DNA from: Pseudomonas sp.
GTDB lineage: Bacteria > Pseudomonadota > Gammaproteobacteria > Pseudomonadales > Pseudomonadaceae
Assembly: GCF_030683065.1 (NCBI RefSeq)
Contig: NZ_JAUXMX010000050.1
Span: 62,001-126,000 of the forward strand
Direction: 5' to 3'
DNA length: 64,000 nucleotides
Under the pieces are notes generated by a model, which was not told the DNA's origin, searched no databases, and worked only from the letters and a program-made list of their open reading frames with translations. Of the stretch, positions 44,671-53,547 are shown one piece after another (the first letter of the stretch is position 1; every line of letters begins with the position of its first letter). The position numbers were made by a program, and so were the translations under genes.

Positions 44671-45807
44671 TCATTTCGGCTGTAAATCCAGCCGCAACAG
44701 TTGGCCTTTTGCGGCATCAGTCAGCACATACAGATAGCCATCCGGCCCTTGGCGAACATCGCGGATGCGCGCATCAAGCGGCTCCAGCAAGCGCTCCTCA
44801 TGCACCACCTGATCGCCGCGCAACTCCAGGCGAATCAGCGCGCGCCCGACCAACGCCCCTATAAACAGGTTGCCTCGCCAGGCAGCGAAGCGTTCGCCGT
44901 CATAGAACGCCATGCCACTGATTGCCGGCGATTTTGCCCAGACATGGTGCGGTGATTCAGTTCCAGCGACCGCCTTGCCTTGCGCCTCCGGGATCGGCAG
45001 AAACGAATAATTCACCCCATGAGTAGCAAGTGGCCAGCCGTAGTTCTTGCCTGCTTGCGGGATATTGATCTCGTCGCCGCCGCGCGGGCCATGTTCGTGG
45101 GTCCACAACTGCCCGGTCCAGGGATTGAGCGCAGCACCTTGCTGGTTACGATGGCCGTAAGACCAGATCTCCGGCCGAACGCCTGCCTGGCCGACAAAGG
45201 GATTGTCGCGCGGGACAGCCCCGTCCGGGTGTAGACGCACCACCTTGCCTTGCAGTTTGTCGAGGTCTTGTGCGGTCGAGCGCTGGTTGTTTTCCCCCAA
45301 CGCAATAAACAGAAAACCCTCGCGATCAAAGGCTAATCGCGAGCCAAAATGCACGCCACTAGACAGTTTCGGTAGCTGACGGAAGATCACTTCAAAACCG
45401 TGCAACTGGCGGTTATCCAGCGAAAGCTTAGCGCGCCCGACGGCAGTGCCCGCGTACCCAGCGTCGCCAGCCTCGGCATAGGACAGGTACACCAGACGAT
45501 CCTCGGCAAAATCAGGCGACAGCAACACATCGAGCAGCCCTCCCTGCCCCCTCGCATACACTGCAGGCACTCCGCTAATCGGCTCGGACAGGCCACCTTG
45601 CAGCGTAGCTATGCGCAAACGCCCAGGCCGCTCCGTCACCAGCACGCTTTCTCCATCAGGCAGAAAAGCCATGCTCCAGGGATGCTCCAGCCCCCCAACC
45701 AGTTGAGTGACCTGCAGGGTGCCCTGTTCGCTGGAATATTCGGCAGCCTGCGTGGTCAGCAGTACACTGGCCAGGCCCAGAATTGTCATGATGCGTATGC
45801 CCGACAT
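44671..45807 (-). CDS. PQQ-dependent aldose sugar dehydrogenase family protein
   Basis: A 378-residue exported beta-propeller (signal about residues 1-21, ending TQAAE). Blocks GLEHPWSMAFLPDGESVLVTERPGRL (split), SSGVHFGSRLAFD, LWTHEHGPRGGDEIN and KNYGWP are those of the soluble glucose/aldose dehydrogenase (YliI/Asd) family. Uses PQQ to oxidise aldoses in the periplasm; PQQ synthesis genes are not in this window. Confidence 0.9.
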   Translation of the reverse strand: MSGIRIMTILGLASVLLTTQAAEYSSEQGTLQVTQLVGGLEHPWSMAFLPDGESVLVTERPGRLRIATLQGGLSEPISGVPAVYARGQGGLLDVLLSPDFAEDRLVYLSYAEAGDAGYAGTAVGRAKLSLDNRQLHGFEVIFRQLPKLSSGVHFGSRLAFDREGFLFIALGENNQRSTAQDLDKLQGKVVRLHPDGAVPRDNPFVGQAGVRPEIWSYGHRNQQGAALNPWTGQLWTHEHGPRGGDEINIPQAGKNYGWPLATHGVNYSFLPIPEAQGKAVAGTESPHHVWAKSPAISGMAFYDGERFAAWRGNLFIGALVGRALIRLELRGDQVVHEERLLEPLDARIRDVRQGPDGYLYVLTDAAKGQLLRLDLQPK

Positions 45808-45910
45808 GCGTCTCTCCTTTGCTACGGATAGTGATGGGGACGAACCTTCGCATCATCCAGCAGCATTGCTCGGCCTGCAGCCTAGCCGACCACTAGCCTG
45901 ACGATTGACC

Positions 45911-46633
45911 TCAATACATCGCGTAACGACGCTCGATCGCGCGGTACTCGCCATTTGCACGAATTTCAGCAAGCCCTTGATTGAAGCGATTGCGCTGGGC
46001 CTCGCGCCGGAAGCCGACCTGATAGGGGGTTGGCGCGAAGATCGAGTATTGGGCCAATGGCTGGCTGACATCGACCTGATGAAGCACCTCACGATTGAGA
46101 TAGCGCAAAATTCGAATATCCGCCACCACGACCTCAATCCGCCCGCTGTAGAGCAGACGATTGCGCGCGATCTGCTGCGCCTCTTCGCGATAACGCGGGT
46201 TGCTTTGCGCCATGCGCTGAAATTCGCGACCGAGTAAAAAGCGTGCACGCTGAAATGCACTGACCGAGTAATTGCTCAGGTCGGCAATCCGCTCAATTTT
46301 GTAGTTGCGCGAGCGCAATGCCACGGCAACATTCTGGTAGTAGATGTGTGGCTGGGAATAAAAGGCCTGAATGCCGCTCAGCTCGTTAGTCGTGGCGATG
46401 GCGTCTATCTCGCTACGGCGCAGTAACCAATGCAGGCGCTCTATCGGCATATGCACGACGTCAATAGCGAAGCCGGCGTGCTTCGCAGCCGCCTCGACTA
46501 TTTCATACTCCAGCCCCCGCGCTTCACCTTGAAACACGTAAGGCGGCTTGTGCGTCCCGATACCCAGACGCAGCGGCTCCGCCATGGCCGAGAAACTGAA
46601 CCAGAGCAGCACTACTCCCAACATCCATTGCAT
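45911..46633 (-). CDS. Periplasmic substrate-binding protein, SBP_bac_3 type
   Basis: A 240-residue exported protein (signal 1-18, ending AMA) with the amino-acid ABC-transporter binding fold: PPYVFQGEARGLEYEIVEAAAKHAGF and EIDAIATTNE near the N-terminus and a late QGLAEIRANGEYRAIERRY. No permease or ATPase gene is adjacent, so it is an orphan and may serve as a sensor accessory or share a distant transporter. Confidence 0.85.
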   Translation of the reverse strand: MQWMLGVVLLWFSFSAMAEPLRLGIGTHKPPYVFQGEARGLEYEIVEAAAKHAGFAIDVVHMPIERLHWLLRRSEIDAIATTNELSGIQAFYSQPHIYYQNVAVALRSRNYKIERIADLSNYSVSAFQRARFLLGREFQRMAQSNPRYREEAQQIARNRLLYSGRIEVVVADIRILRYLNREVLHQVDVSQPLAQYSIFAPTPYQVGFRREAQRNRFNQGLAEIRANGEYRAIERRYAMY

Positions 46634-46905
46634 GCCAGCATCCTTCGTTCAGCAGGCTTGTAGCATACACAAGCCTGCCTAAACTTCCGACCTGCGCGCA
46701 CTGGTTATGGTGCAGAGCCCAGGCGCCGCCAACCGCGAGCAATCACCGAGATAGATTGAGCGGGATTCGCCGCGGCATAGTCACTCCAGTCTAGACTCAG
46801 GGGCCATATAGATATCGGGCGCCGTCATCGGGCGACTCGCAGTAAATAAGCATTTTTCAAAATATCTTAGCCCTCAAAATGAATCGCCATTGCTGGAGAA
46901 ACACC

Positions 46906-47886
46906 ATGCTCAAAGCCGAATACCAAACTCGCGGACCGGTGCCGCAGGACGTGATCGATGCAGTCGAGCTACACCTGCCGGCCCCTGCAGCAGGCCAGGT
47001 GCGGATCAAGGTGGAGGCCGCGCCGATCAACCCATCCGACGTCCTCACCCTGACCGGTGAGTACGGCATGCTGCCACCGCTGCCGGCAATTGGCGGCAAC
47101 GAAGGTGTTGGCCGTATCGAGGAAGTCGGCCCCGAGGTGAGTAACCTCAAGGTTGGCCAACTGGTACTGCTACCAGTCGGGTGCGGCACCTGGGTCAGTC
47201 ACCTGAACGCACCCGCAAACAAACTGATTGCATTGCCGGAGGGGGATCCCCAGCAATTGGCGATGCTAACCGTCAATCCGCCGACCGCCTCCTTGCTGCT
47301 CAGCCAGTTTGTCGACCTCAAACCCGGTGACTGGGTGATCCAGAACGCCGCCAACTCGGGCGTCGGCAGCTACTTGATCCAGCTAGCCAAGCTGCGCGGC
47401 TTCAAGACCATTAACGTGGTGCGCCGCGAATCGGCAGTGGCGGGCGTACAAGCCGAAGGCGGCGATGTGGTGCTCGTGGATGGGCCAGACCTGGCCAAGC
47501 GCGTACGCGCAGCCACTGGCGGCGAGCAAGTACGCCTGGGTATCGACGCAGTGGGCGGTCCGTCCACCGACAACCTGGCCGCAAGCCTCAGCGAGGGCGG
47601 GGTGCTGGTCAACTACGGCATGATGAGTCGCCAGCCGTGTCAGGTCTCACCGGCTTCCTTCGTGTTCCGCGACGTAAGCCTGCGCGGCTTCTGGCTGGCC
47701 AAGTGGTTCCAGAATGCCACCCCGGCCGAGCAGATGAAGGTGTTTGGTGAGCTGATCCAGCTGATCGCCAGCGGCAAGCTGCGCACCCACGTGGCAGCCA
47801 CCTATGACGTCAGCCAGATCAAACAAGCGGTAGCAGCGGCCGCCAGTGGCGAGCGTGACGGCAAGATACTGATCGTACCTAAATAA
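46906..47886 (+). CDS. MDR-family NAD(P)H-dependent oxidoreductase (2-enoyl thioester reductase-like)
   Basis: A 326-residue zinc-independent medium-chain reductase. NPSDVLTLTGEYG, GNEGVGRI, QNAANSGVGSYLIQLAKLRG (nucleotide loop) and a late FRDVSLRGFWLAKW match the MECR/quinone-reductase branch. It probably reduces a 2-enoyl thioester or quinone-like substrate. GGAG precedes ATG 46906. Monocistronic. Confidence 0.87.
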   Translation: MLKAEYQTRGPVPQDVIDAVELHLPAPAAGQVRIKVEAAPINPSDVLTLTGEYGMLPPLPAIGGNEGVGRIEEVGPEVSNLKVGQLVLLPVGCGTWVSHLNAPANKLIALPEGDPQQLAMLTVNPPTASLLLSQFVDLKPGDWVIQNAANSGVGSYLIQLAKLRGFKTINVVRRESAVAGVQAEGGDVVLVDGPDLAKRVRAATGGEQVRLGIDAVGGPSTDNLAASLSEGGVLVNYGMMSRQPCQVSPASFVFRDVSLRGFWLAKWFQNATPAEQMKVFGELIQLIASGKLRTHVAATYDVSQIKQAVAAAASGERDGKILIVPK

Positions 47887-47975
47887 CGCCGCAGAACAGC
47901 GCATATGCAGCCTGCTGCGACCGACTGCACCAGCCCGGCAGGCTGCACACCAAACACCAAACACCCGCGGTCAAT

Positions 47976-47996
47976 GGTGCGCGCGGCGCACCCTAC
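47976..47996. repeat. Intergenic GC palindrome repeat, copy 3
   Basis: GGTGCGCGCGGCGCACCCTAC matches, with one or two changes, the elements at 6371-6389 and (inverted) 31914-31934. It lies between the reductase gene and the helicase terminator. Confidence 0.6.
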
Positions 47997-48021
47997 GTCT
48001 GCGCACGCGGACCATTGATAC

Positions 48022-48049
48022 TGAAATACGCCCGGACGCAATCCGGGCG
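48022..48049 (-). terminator. Terminator of the DEAD-box helicase gene
   Basis: On the minus strand CGCCCGG (48049-48043) pairs with CCGGGCG (48035-48029) across a seven-base loop and is followed by TATTTC. It begins six bases after the helicase stop. Confidence 0.65.
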
Positions 48050-48055
48050 ACACAA

Positions 48056-49408
48056 TCACTCAGCCGCAGGGGCACGACGCTTGAGCGGAGCCAAACCGTC
48101 CTGGCTGACCAACTCCGGCGCTGCGACCTTGGGTTTATTGATGGTATTGCGCTTGCTTGGCGCCTTGGCCGCAGGCTTCTTCGCGACCAGCTTCTTGCCG
48201 GTCTTGGGGTCGATCTTTTTCTTCTTCGGCCCCACCGCCTTGCCGGATGCCTTGAGGTTCTTCGGCCCCTGGTAGATGCCTTTCATGTCCTTGATATTGC
48301 GCCGCTCGAAACGCTGCTTGAGGTAGCGTTCGATGCTCGACATCAGGCTCCAGTCGTTGTGGCAAATCAGCGAAATCGCCAGACCTTCAGCTCCCGCGCG
48401 ACCGGTACGACCAATGCGGTGTACGTACTCGTCGCCCGAACGCGGCATGTCGAAGTTGATCACCATATCCAGGCCATCGACATCCAGACCACGCGCAGCC
48501 ACGTCGGTGGCCACCAGGATTTTTACCGCGCCCTGCTTGAGACGATCAATGGCCAGCTTGCGATCTTTCTGGTCCTTCTCGCCGTGCAGTACGAATACCT
48601 TGAAATCGTGGGCTACCAACTTGCCATACAGGCGGTCGGCCTGCACCCGAGTGTTGGTGAAGATGATCGCCTTCTCGTAGGTCTCATTGGTCAACAGCCA
48701 CTCGACCATGCGCTCTTTGTGATGGTTATGGTCGGCAGTGATGATTTGCTGGCGCGTGCCTTCATTGAGCTGGCTGACGCGGTTGAGTTGCAGGTGCTCG
48801 GGCTCTTTGAGCACCTTGGCGACGATCTCGCGCAGGCCTGCACCACCGCTGGTCGCGGAGAACAGCAGGGTCTGGCGCCCGGCATTGCACAGCTCACTCA
48901 AGCGTTGCACATCTTCGGCAAAACCCATGTCAAGCATACGGTCAGCTTCGTCGAGCACCAGCACTTCCACTTCATCGAGCAGCAGGTTACCGGCGTTGGC
49001 GTGCTCGATCAGGCGACCCGGCGTACCAATCAGGATATCAACCCGACGCAGCATCGCGGCCTGCATCTTGAAATCCTCACCACCGGTGATCAAACCGGCC
49101 TTGAGGAAGGTGAACTGGGCAAAACGCTCGACTTCCTTTAGGGTTTGCTGGGCCAGCTCACGGGTGGGCAACATAATCATCGCGCGCACGCTCATGCGCG
49201 GCGAGGAAGCACCATCACCCAGCAGGCGATTGAGCATCGGCAGGACAAAGGCTGCCGTCTTGCCGCTGCCAGTTTGTGCCGTGACCCGCAAATCCTGCCC
49301 TTGCAGCGCCAGCGGAATAGCCGCCAGCTGCACTGGAGTGGGCTCGGTAAAGTTCAGCGCAGCCACGGCTTTCAGCAGACGTTCATGCAGGGCGAATTGG
49401 GAAAACAC
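48056..49408 (-). CDS. DEAD-box ATP-dependent RNA helicase
   Basis: A 450-residue helicase: Q motif FTEPTPVQ, Walker A AQTGSGKT (44-51), PTRELA, DEAD at 153-156, SAT and the C-terminal HRIGRTGRAG. A Lys/Ala/Pro-rich tail of about 70 residues (GPKKKKIDPKTGKK) may contact RNA. It most resembles the SrmB/RhlE-type helicases involved in ribosome assembly and mRNA decay; the exact subfamily is not certain. Confidence 0.92.
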   Translation of the reverse strand: MFSQFALHERLLKAVAALNFTEPTPVQLAAIPLALQGQDLRVTAQTGSGKTAAFVLPMLNRLLGDGASSPRMSVRAMIMLPTRELAQQTLKEVERFAQFTFLKAGLITGGEDFKMQAAMLRRVDILIGTPGRLIEHANAGNLLLDEVEVLVLDEADRMLDMGFAEDVQRLSELCNAGRQTLLFSATSGGAGLREIVAKVLKEPEHLQLNRVSQLNEGTRQQIITADHNHHKERMVEWLLTNETYEKAIIFTNTRVQADRLYGKLVAHDFKVFVLHGEKDQKDRKLAIDRLKQGAVKILVATDVAARGLDVDGLDMVINFDMPRSGDEYVHRIGRTGRAGAEGLAISLICHNDWSLMSSIERYLKQRFERRNIKDMKGIYQGPKNLKASGKAVGPKKKKIDPKTGKKLVAKKPAAKAPSKRNTINKPKVAAPELVSQDGLAPLKRRAPAAE

Positions 49409-49582
49409 GGAGGTAACCTCGACGAAAAACGGAAATCAGCTGCATAGCGTAACGTTTTCCTGCGCCGGGGCCGAATTTCTTTGCAAAGACCCGCAGAGAG
49501 CAGGCCCCTCGACAGGTGAACGAACCCCCATCAAAGCACTCAAATCAGGCACTACAACCGTGCCAAACACCCGGAGATTTGC

Positions 49583-49999
49583 ATGAGCAACCCGTCTCGC
49601 GCCTTACTCATCTGCAGCGGCCTGGCCATCGCCCTGGCCACGCAGAGCGCCTTCGCCGCACCGAAACACGATAACCCTGGCAAACATGGCGCGGGCCATG
49701 ACGACAATGTCAGTCTCCACCTCAGTGGTCCCAGCATCGATATCGGCCGCGTACGCATCGTACTGGGCGACAATCGGCAACTGATCGGCTCGACCAGCGC
49801 ATTGCCGCCAGGCATCGCCAAGAACCTGGCCCGTGGCAAACCACTGCCACCCGGTATCGCCAAGAACTTCGACGGCCGCATTGCCAGCCAACTGCCACGC
49901 TATGACGGCTATGAGTGGAAACAAGCCGGTACCGATGTGGTGCTGGTGGCAATCGCCACCGGGATCATCTACGAAGTGCTGAGCAACGTACTGGACTGA
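49583..49999 (+). CDS. CigR/RcnB-like exported protein
   Basis: A 138-residue periplasmic or membrane protein with a signal (residues 1-25, SAFA-APK), a His/Gly-rich stretch, and twin repeats ALPPGIAKNLARGKPLPPGIAKN followed by a C-terminal hydrophobic helix. This is the pattern of the anti-virulence regulator CigR family in Salmonella; the role here is unknown. Its 3' end overlaps the convergent cupin gene by 31 bases. Confidence 0.82.
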   Translation: MSNPSRALLICSGLAIALATQSAFAAPKHDNPGKHGAGHDDNVSLHLSGPSIDIGRVRIVLGDNRQLIGSTSALPPGIAKNLARGKPLPPGIAKNFDGRIASQLPRYDGYEWKQAGTDVVLVAIATGIIYEVLSNVLD

Positions 50000-50667
50000 T
50001 CTGTCACACCCGCATCGAGCAGATGGCCAACCTTTACATAAATCAGGCAACCCTCACGGGAAAACGGCGCATGCGTTGACCCGTGTGGGCTGCGCAGCCA
50101 GGTGCCGGCAGGATAATCGCCGAACTCATCCTGAAACACCCCTTCCAGGACCAGGATTTCTTCCCCGCCAAGATGCCGATGCGCACTGAACTGGGTGCCA
50201 GGCGCCCAGCGCACCAGCGCCGTGTGCACCGTAGCGAAGCTGTCCAGTGGCAATACGCTCAAGCCTGGCACCAGGCCTGGCCGCCAATCGGCTTTGTGGG
50301 TATCAATGCGCAGCGCCTGCTGATCCTGCGGCTCCTGGTAGCAGAGCTTGACGAACAACAGGCAACCCTCCGGGCTGGACGGTGCATGGCTGCTGCCCGG
50401 CGGATTCTTCAGCCAATAGCCTTCCGGATAGGCGCCATGTTCATCGGCGAAGACCCCGTCGAGTACCAGAATCTCCTCGCCGCCCGGATGCAGATGGCTA
50501 CGAAATTGCGCACCTGGCGCATACCGTACGACTGACGTGGTGCGCCCGCTTTCCGCGGCAAAACGCTCCAGTGGACGCCGTTCAACGCCAGGTAATGGTG
50601 AAGCCTGCCAGTCGATAGCCCGAGTATCGAGCACCACCCGCCGGCTCAGGTCAGCATTGATCTGCAT
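49969..50667 (-). CDS. Tandem cupin (ChrR-like) protein
   Basis: A 232-residue protein with two similar cupin repeats (about 30-105 and 140-215). Each has a metal-type motif: SHLHPGGEEILVLDG in the first and SAHRHLGGEEILVLEG in the second, followed by FADEHGAYPEG or FQDEFGDYPAG. This is the ChrR cupin-like fold that binds zinc in anti-sigma factors, but the N-terminal anti-sigma helices are absent and no sigma gene is adjacent, so it is probably a metal-binding enzyme or orphan relative. ATG 50667 is set by AGGAGG. Confidence 0.85.
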   Translation of the reverse strand: MQINADLSRRVVLDTRAIDWQASPLPGVERRPLERFAAESGRTTSVVRYAPGAQFRSHLHPGGEEILVLDGVFADEHGAYPEGYWLKNPPGSSHAPSSPEGCLLFVKLCYQEPQDQQALRIDTHKADWRPGLVPGLSVLPLDSFATVHTALVRWAPGTQFSAHRHLGGEEILVLEGVFQDEFGDYPAGTWLRSPHGSTHAPFSREGCLIYVKVGHLLDAGVTDQSSTLLSTS

Positions 50668-50678
50668 GTCGCCTCCTG

Positions 50679-51569
50679 TCATATGTGCCGCTGTTTGATC
50701 AGCAGCCGCGCACTGTCCCAACCGACCAGCAGCACCGCCAGCCAGATCGGCAGGTACGTCAGCCACTGCTGGGCATTGAAGCTTTCGCCAAGAAACAGCA
50801 GTGCCACCAAAAACAGCAGCACCGGCTCAACGTAACTGAGAATGCCAAACAGCCCCAGTGGCAACAACCGGCTGGACGCCATCATCGCGGCAAACGCCAG
50901 GGCACCAAGCAAGCCCAGGCCAGGCAATAGCCACCACAATTGCGGCACTTGAGCGAACACCGCCACCGGCCCCCAGGCGACGATCAGCCACACCGCCAGA
51001 GGCGCCAGCACCAGCATTTCCAGAATGAATCCGGACAAGGCATCCAGGCGCATCCAGCGGCGCAACATAAAGTACGGGGGATAACCCAGCGCGGTTACCA
51101 GGGTAATCCAGGAAAAATTCTGCAGCCGCCAGAGCTCATGCAGCACACCGAGCAACGCACAGCACACTGCCAACTGCTGCAGCGGGCGCAAACGCTCGCC
51201 GTAGAAAACCCGCCCGGCCAGCACCATTGCCAGAGGCAACAAAAAATAACCCAGCGACACATCCAGCATGTGCCCGGCCAACGGCGCCCAGACGAACAAG
51301 GCCCACTGCACGCCAATCAATGCTGCCGAGAGTGGCAAGGCTGCCAGCAATAACGGCTCATGGCGCAGACGGCCAATGGCCGACGCCAACACCGTCCATT
51401 GTTGAGTCACGGCGACCATCAGCAACACCGCAGGGATCGACCACAGCACACGCTGGGCGAACACCTGCACACCATCCAGCGGCGCCAGTTGCTGCACATA
51501 GCCAGGAATAAGCGCAAACAGCAAAGAGGCACCAACCGACAGCGACACCCCACGCCCGGACAACTTCAT
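50679..51569 (-). CDS. rarD: EamA-family permease RarD
   Basis: A 296-residue protein with ten membrane helices of the EamA/DMT superfamily. The opening GVSLSVGASLLFALIPGYVQQLAPL and QVFAQRVLWSIP match RarD; substrate unknown. ATG 51569, preceded by AAGGAGATGCG, overlaps the stop of the neighbouring transporter (ATGA). It is separated from the cupin start by only 11 bases. Confidence 0.87.
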   Translation of the reverse strand: MKLSGRGVSLSVGASLLFALIPGYVQQLAPLDGVQVFAQRVLWSIPAVLLMVAVTQQWTVLASAIGRLRHEPLLLAALPLSAALIGVQWALFVWAPLAGHMLDVSLGYFLLPLAMVLAGRVFYGERLRPLQQLAVCCALLGVLHELWRLQNFSWITLVTALGYPPYFMLRRWMRLDALSGFILEMLVLAPLAVWLIVAWGPVAVFAQVPQLWWLLPGLGLLGALAFAAMMASSRLLPLGLFGILSYVEPVLLFLVALLFLGESFNAQQWLTYLPIWLAVLLVGWDSARLLIKQRHI

Positions 51570-52441
51570 CGCATCTCCTTCGCCGCGTATAACTGCCGGC
51601 TGCCGAACCGGGTCAACAGCAGAGAACTGGCAATCACCGCACCGCCCAGACTCAACCGCAAAAGATCGGCATCGTGGTTCCACAATAATAAATTGACCAA
51701 CAGACCCGCTGGCACCAAGGCATTATTCATGACCGCCAGGGTGCCACCATCGACCAGGCTCGCGCCTTTGTTCCACCAGTAAAGACCAAGCCCGGATGCC
51801 ACCATACCGAGCCAAACCAGGACCCACCACTGACTGGCGCTAGTGGGTAAGCGGGCGGCGTTACCGAACAGCAAGAAGGCCGGCAAGGCGATGACCAAGG
51901 CACCCAGGTAGAAGTAGCCGAAGCGCTGGTACTGCGGAATGTCCGAGGGATGCCGGACAAGCAAATGCTTGTAGAACACCTGCCCGGCGGCAAACGTGGC
52001 GTTGGCGATCTGCAGCAGGAAGAAACCGATATAAAAGTCCGTACCGGGCTGGTCGTAGCGAATAATCGCTGCACCCGCCACGGCGACTAATGCGGCAAGC
52101 AACGCCCAGGGATTGAAACGCCGATTGAAGGCATCCTCGATCAGGGTCACATGCAACGGCGTAAGAATGGTGAACAGCAGCACTTCCGGCACGGTCAGCA
52201 CACTGAAACTCAGGTACAGACAGACATAGGTGACGCCGAACTGCAGCGCGCCAATCAACAGCATGCCGCGCATGAACGCTGGCGCCACGCCATGCCAGCG
52301 GGTCAACGGCAGAAACACCAGACCGGCAATCAGCACCCGTGTCAGCACGGCAAAATAACTGTCCACTTGGCCGGCCAGGTACTCGCCGATCAGGCTGAAA
52401 GAAAAAGCCCAGAGCAGGGTCACAATTAGCAGATAACGCAT
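51566..52441 (-). CDS. EamA/DMT-family transporter
   Basis: A 291-residue ten-helix permease; LLWAFSFSLIGEYLAG at the start and two EamA repeats mark the family. The start at ATG 52441 follows GGAGG at good spacing; the frame starts four codons earlier. It is coupled to rarD by a four-base overlap, so the two may be co-expressed exporters of small metabolites. Confidence 0.87.
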   Translation of the reverse strand: MRYLLIVTLLWAFSFSLIGEYLAGQVDSYFAVLTRVLIAGLVFLPLTRWHGVAPAFMRGMLLIGALQFGVTYVCLYLSFSVLTVPEVLLFTILTPLHVTLIEDAFNRRFNPWALLAALVAVAGAAIIRYDQPGTDFYIGFFLLQIANATFAAGQVFYKHLLVRHPSDIPQYQRFGYFYLGALVIALPAFLLFGNAARLPTSASQWWVLVWLGMVASGLGLYWWNKGASLVDGGTLAVMNNALVPAGLLVNLLLWNHDADLLRLSLGGAVIASSLLLTRFGSRQLYAAKEMR

Positions 52442-52476
52442 CACCACCTCCAATTGGGCGGCGAGCTTAACAGGCG

Positions 52477-52506
52477 GGCGGTAAAAATATTGAGCGTCGT
52501 CGCGAG
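52477..52506. repeat. Shared intergenic repeat, copy A
   Basis: GGCGGTAAAAATATTGAGCG followed by TCGTCGCGAG is about 80 percent identical by eye to 56076-56106. It lies upstream of the DMT gene. Part of a dispersed Pseudomonas extragenic sequence, by appearance. Confidence 0.6.
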
Positions 52507-52641
52507 GCTGCCTGCAAGCGGTCGCGACTGGACGTGCAGCGCGGGGCTAGAAGCGCTTATTGCGCTCAATCACGCTGCGTGGGACATACACCGCGCAGAA
52601 ACCCGAGCCGCCGCGCGCCTGGAGGTGGGGCTTGCGCAACC

Positions 52642-53532
52642 TCAGCGCTGCTCAACTTCCATATCCGGCTGCACGCCATCGCCGCCTCGCAGCAGGCTGC
52701 GCAGCTGTTCGTCATGCTGATCGTCAGCGCCGGACTGATCGATAATGATCTCCACCCGACGATTCAACGCCCGATTTTCCGGCGTGTCGTTGTCCGCTCG
52801 CGACCGGGTATCGGCAAAGCCGCGCAGACTCATACGCGCTGGCGACACCTGGGGGTTGAACAGCAGGGCATTGGTCACCGCCGACGCTCGCGCGGCAGAC
52901 AGATCCCAGTTGGAATTGAAACGCGCCGTACTGATAGGAATGTTGTCGGTATGACCCTCAATGGCCAGCTCGCCAGGAATAGTCACCAGAGCATCGGAGA
53001 TACGCATCAGCAGGTCTTCAAACTCCGGCGTCAGCTCTGCCGATCCGGAAGAAAATGAACCCTTTTCTTCGACCCGCAGAATAATCCGCCGATTCTCCTC
53101 AAGCAGTTGCATGCGCCCGGCCTGAAGTTCTTCGTTGAGAATTTGCTGCAGCTGCTCAGTGCTTTCCTTGACTTGCTCCTGGGCCATGCGCTCCTTCTCA
53201 GCCTCGGCATCCACCTCACCGCGCAGGGTATCGAGCTGCGGATCCTGAGTGGTGGTCTGCTGACGCACCTGATCCACTGGCGTCGGTTCAGGCTTACCCG
53301 GAGAGAACTTGTCAAACACGGCACTGGTACCCATCGGCACCTCAAGCGCCGGCACATCACGCTGCACGCCAAACGCCTTGGACAGCTCACCAGCAATCTG
53401 TTTGAAGCGCATCGCGTCAATTTCGGAAAAAGACAGCAACAACACGAAAAAACACATCAGCAGCGACATCAAGTCGGCAAAAGTCATCACCCAGGCCGGA
53501 ATACCAGCGGGAGCCTCGTCATCATCACTCAT
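52642..53532 (-). CDS. pomB: Flagellar motor stator protein PomB (MotB family)
   Basis: A 296-residue stator subunit: a single N-terminal membrane helix with the ion-binding Asp20 in TFADLMSLLMCFFVLLLSF (Asp24 in Vibrio), a plug/linker rich in Gln and Glu, and a C-terminal OmpA/MotB peptidoglycan domain (IEGHTDNIP, NRALNRRVEI). KPEPTPVD after the helix and the VQRDVP region follow Vibrio PomB rather than MotB. It probably conducts sodium ions. The pomA gene lies 15 bases upstream in the same operon. Confidence 0.92.
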   Translation of the reverse strand: MSDDDEAPAGIPAWVMTFADLMSLLMCFFVLLLSFSEIDAMRFKQIAGELSKAFGVQRDVPALEVPMGTSAVFDKFSPGKPEPTPVDQVRQQTTTQDPQLDTLRGEVDAEAEKERMAQEQVKESTEQLQQILNEELQAGRMQLLEENRRIILRVEEKGSFSSGSAELTPEFEDLLMRISDALVTIPGELAIEGHTDNIPISTARFNSNWDLSAARASAVTNALLFNPQVSPARMSLRGFADTRSRADNDTPENRALNRRVEIIIDQSGADDQHDEQLRSLLRGGDGVQPDMEVEQR

Positions 53533-53547
53533 ATTTCAGGCACTCGT

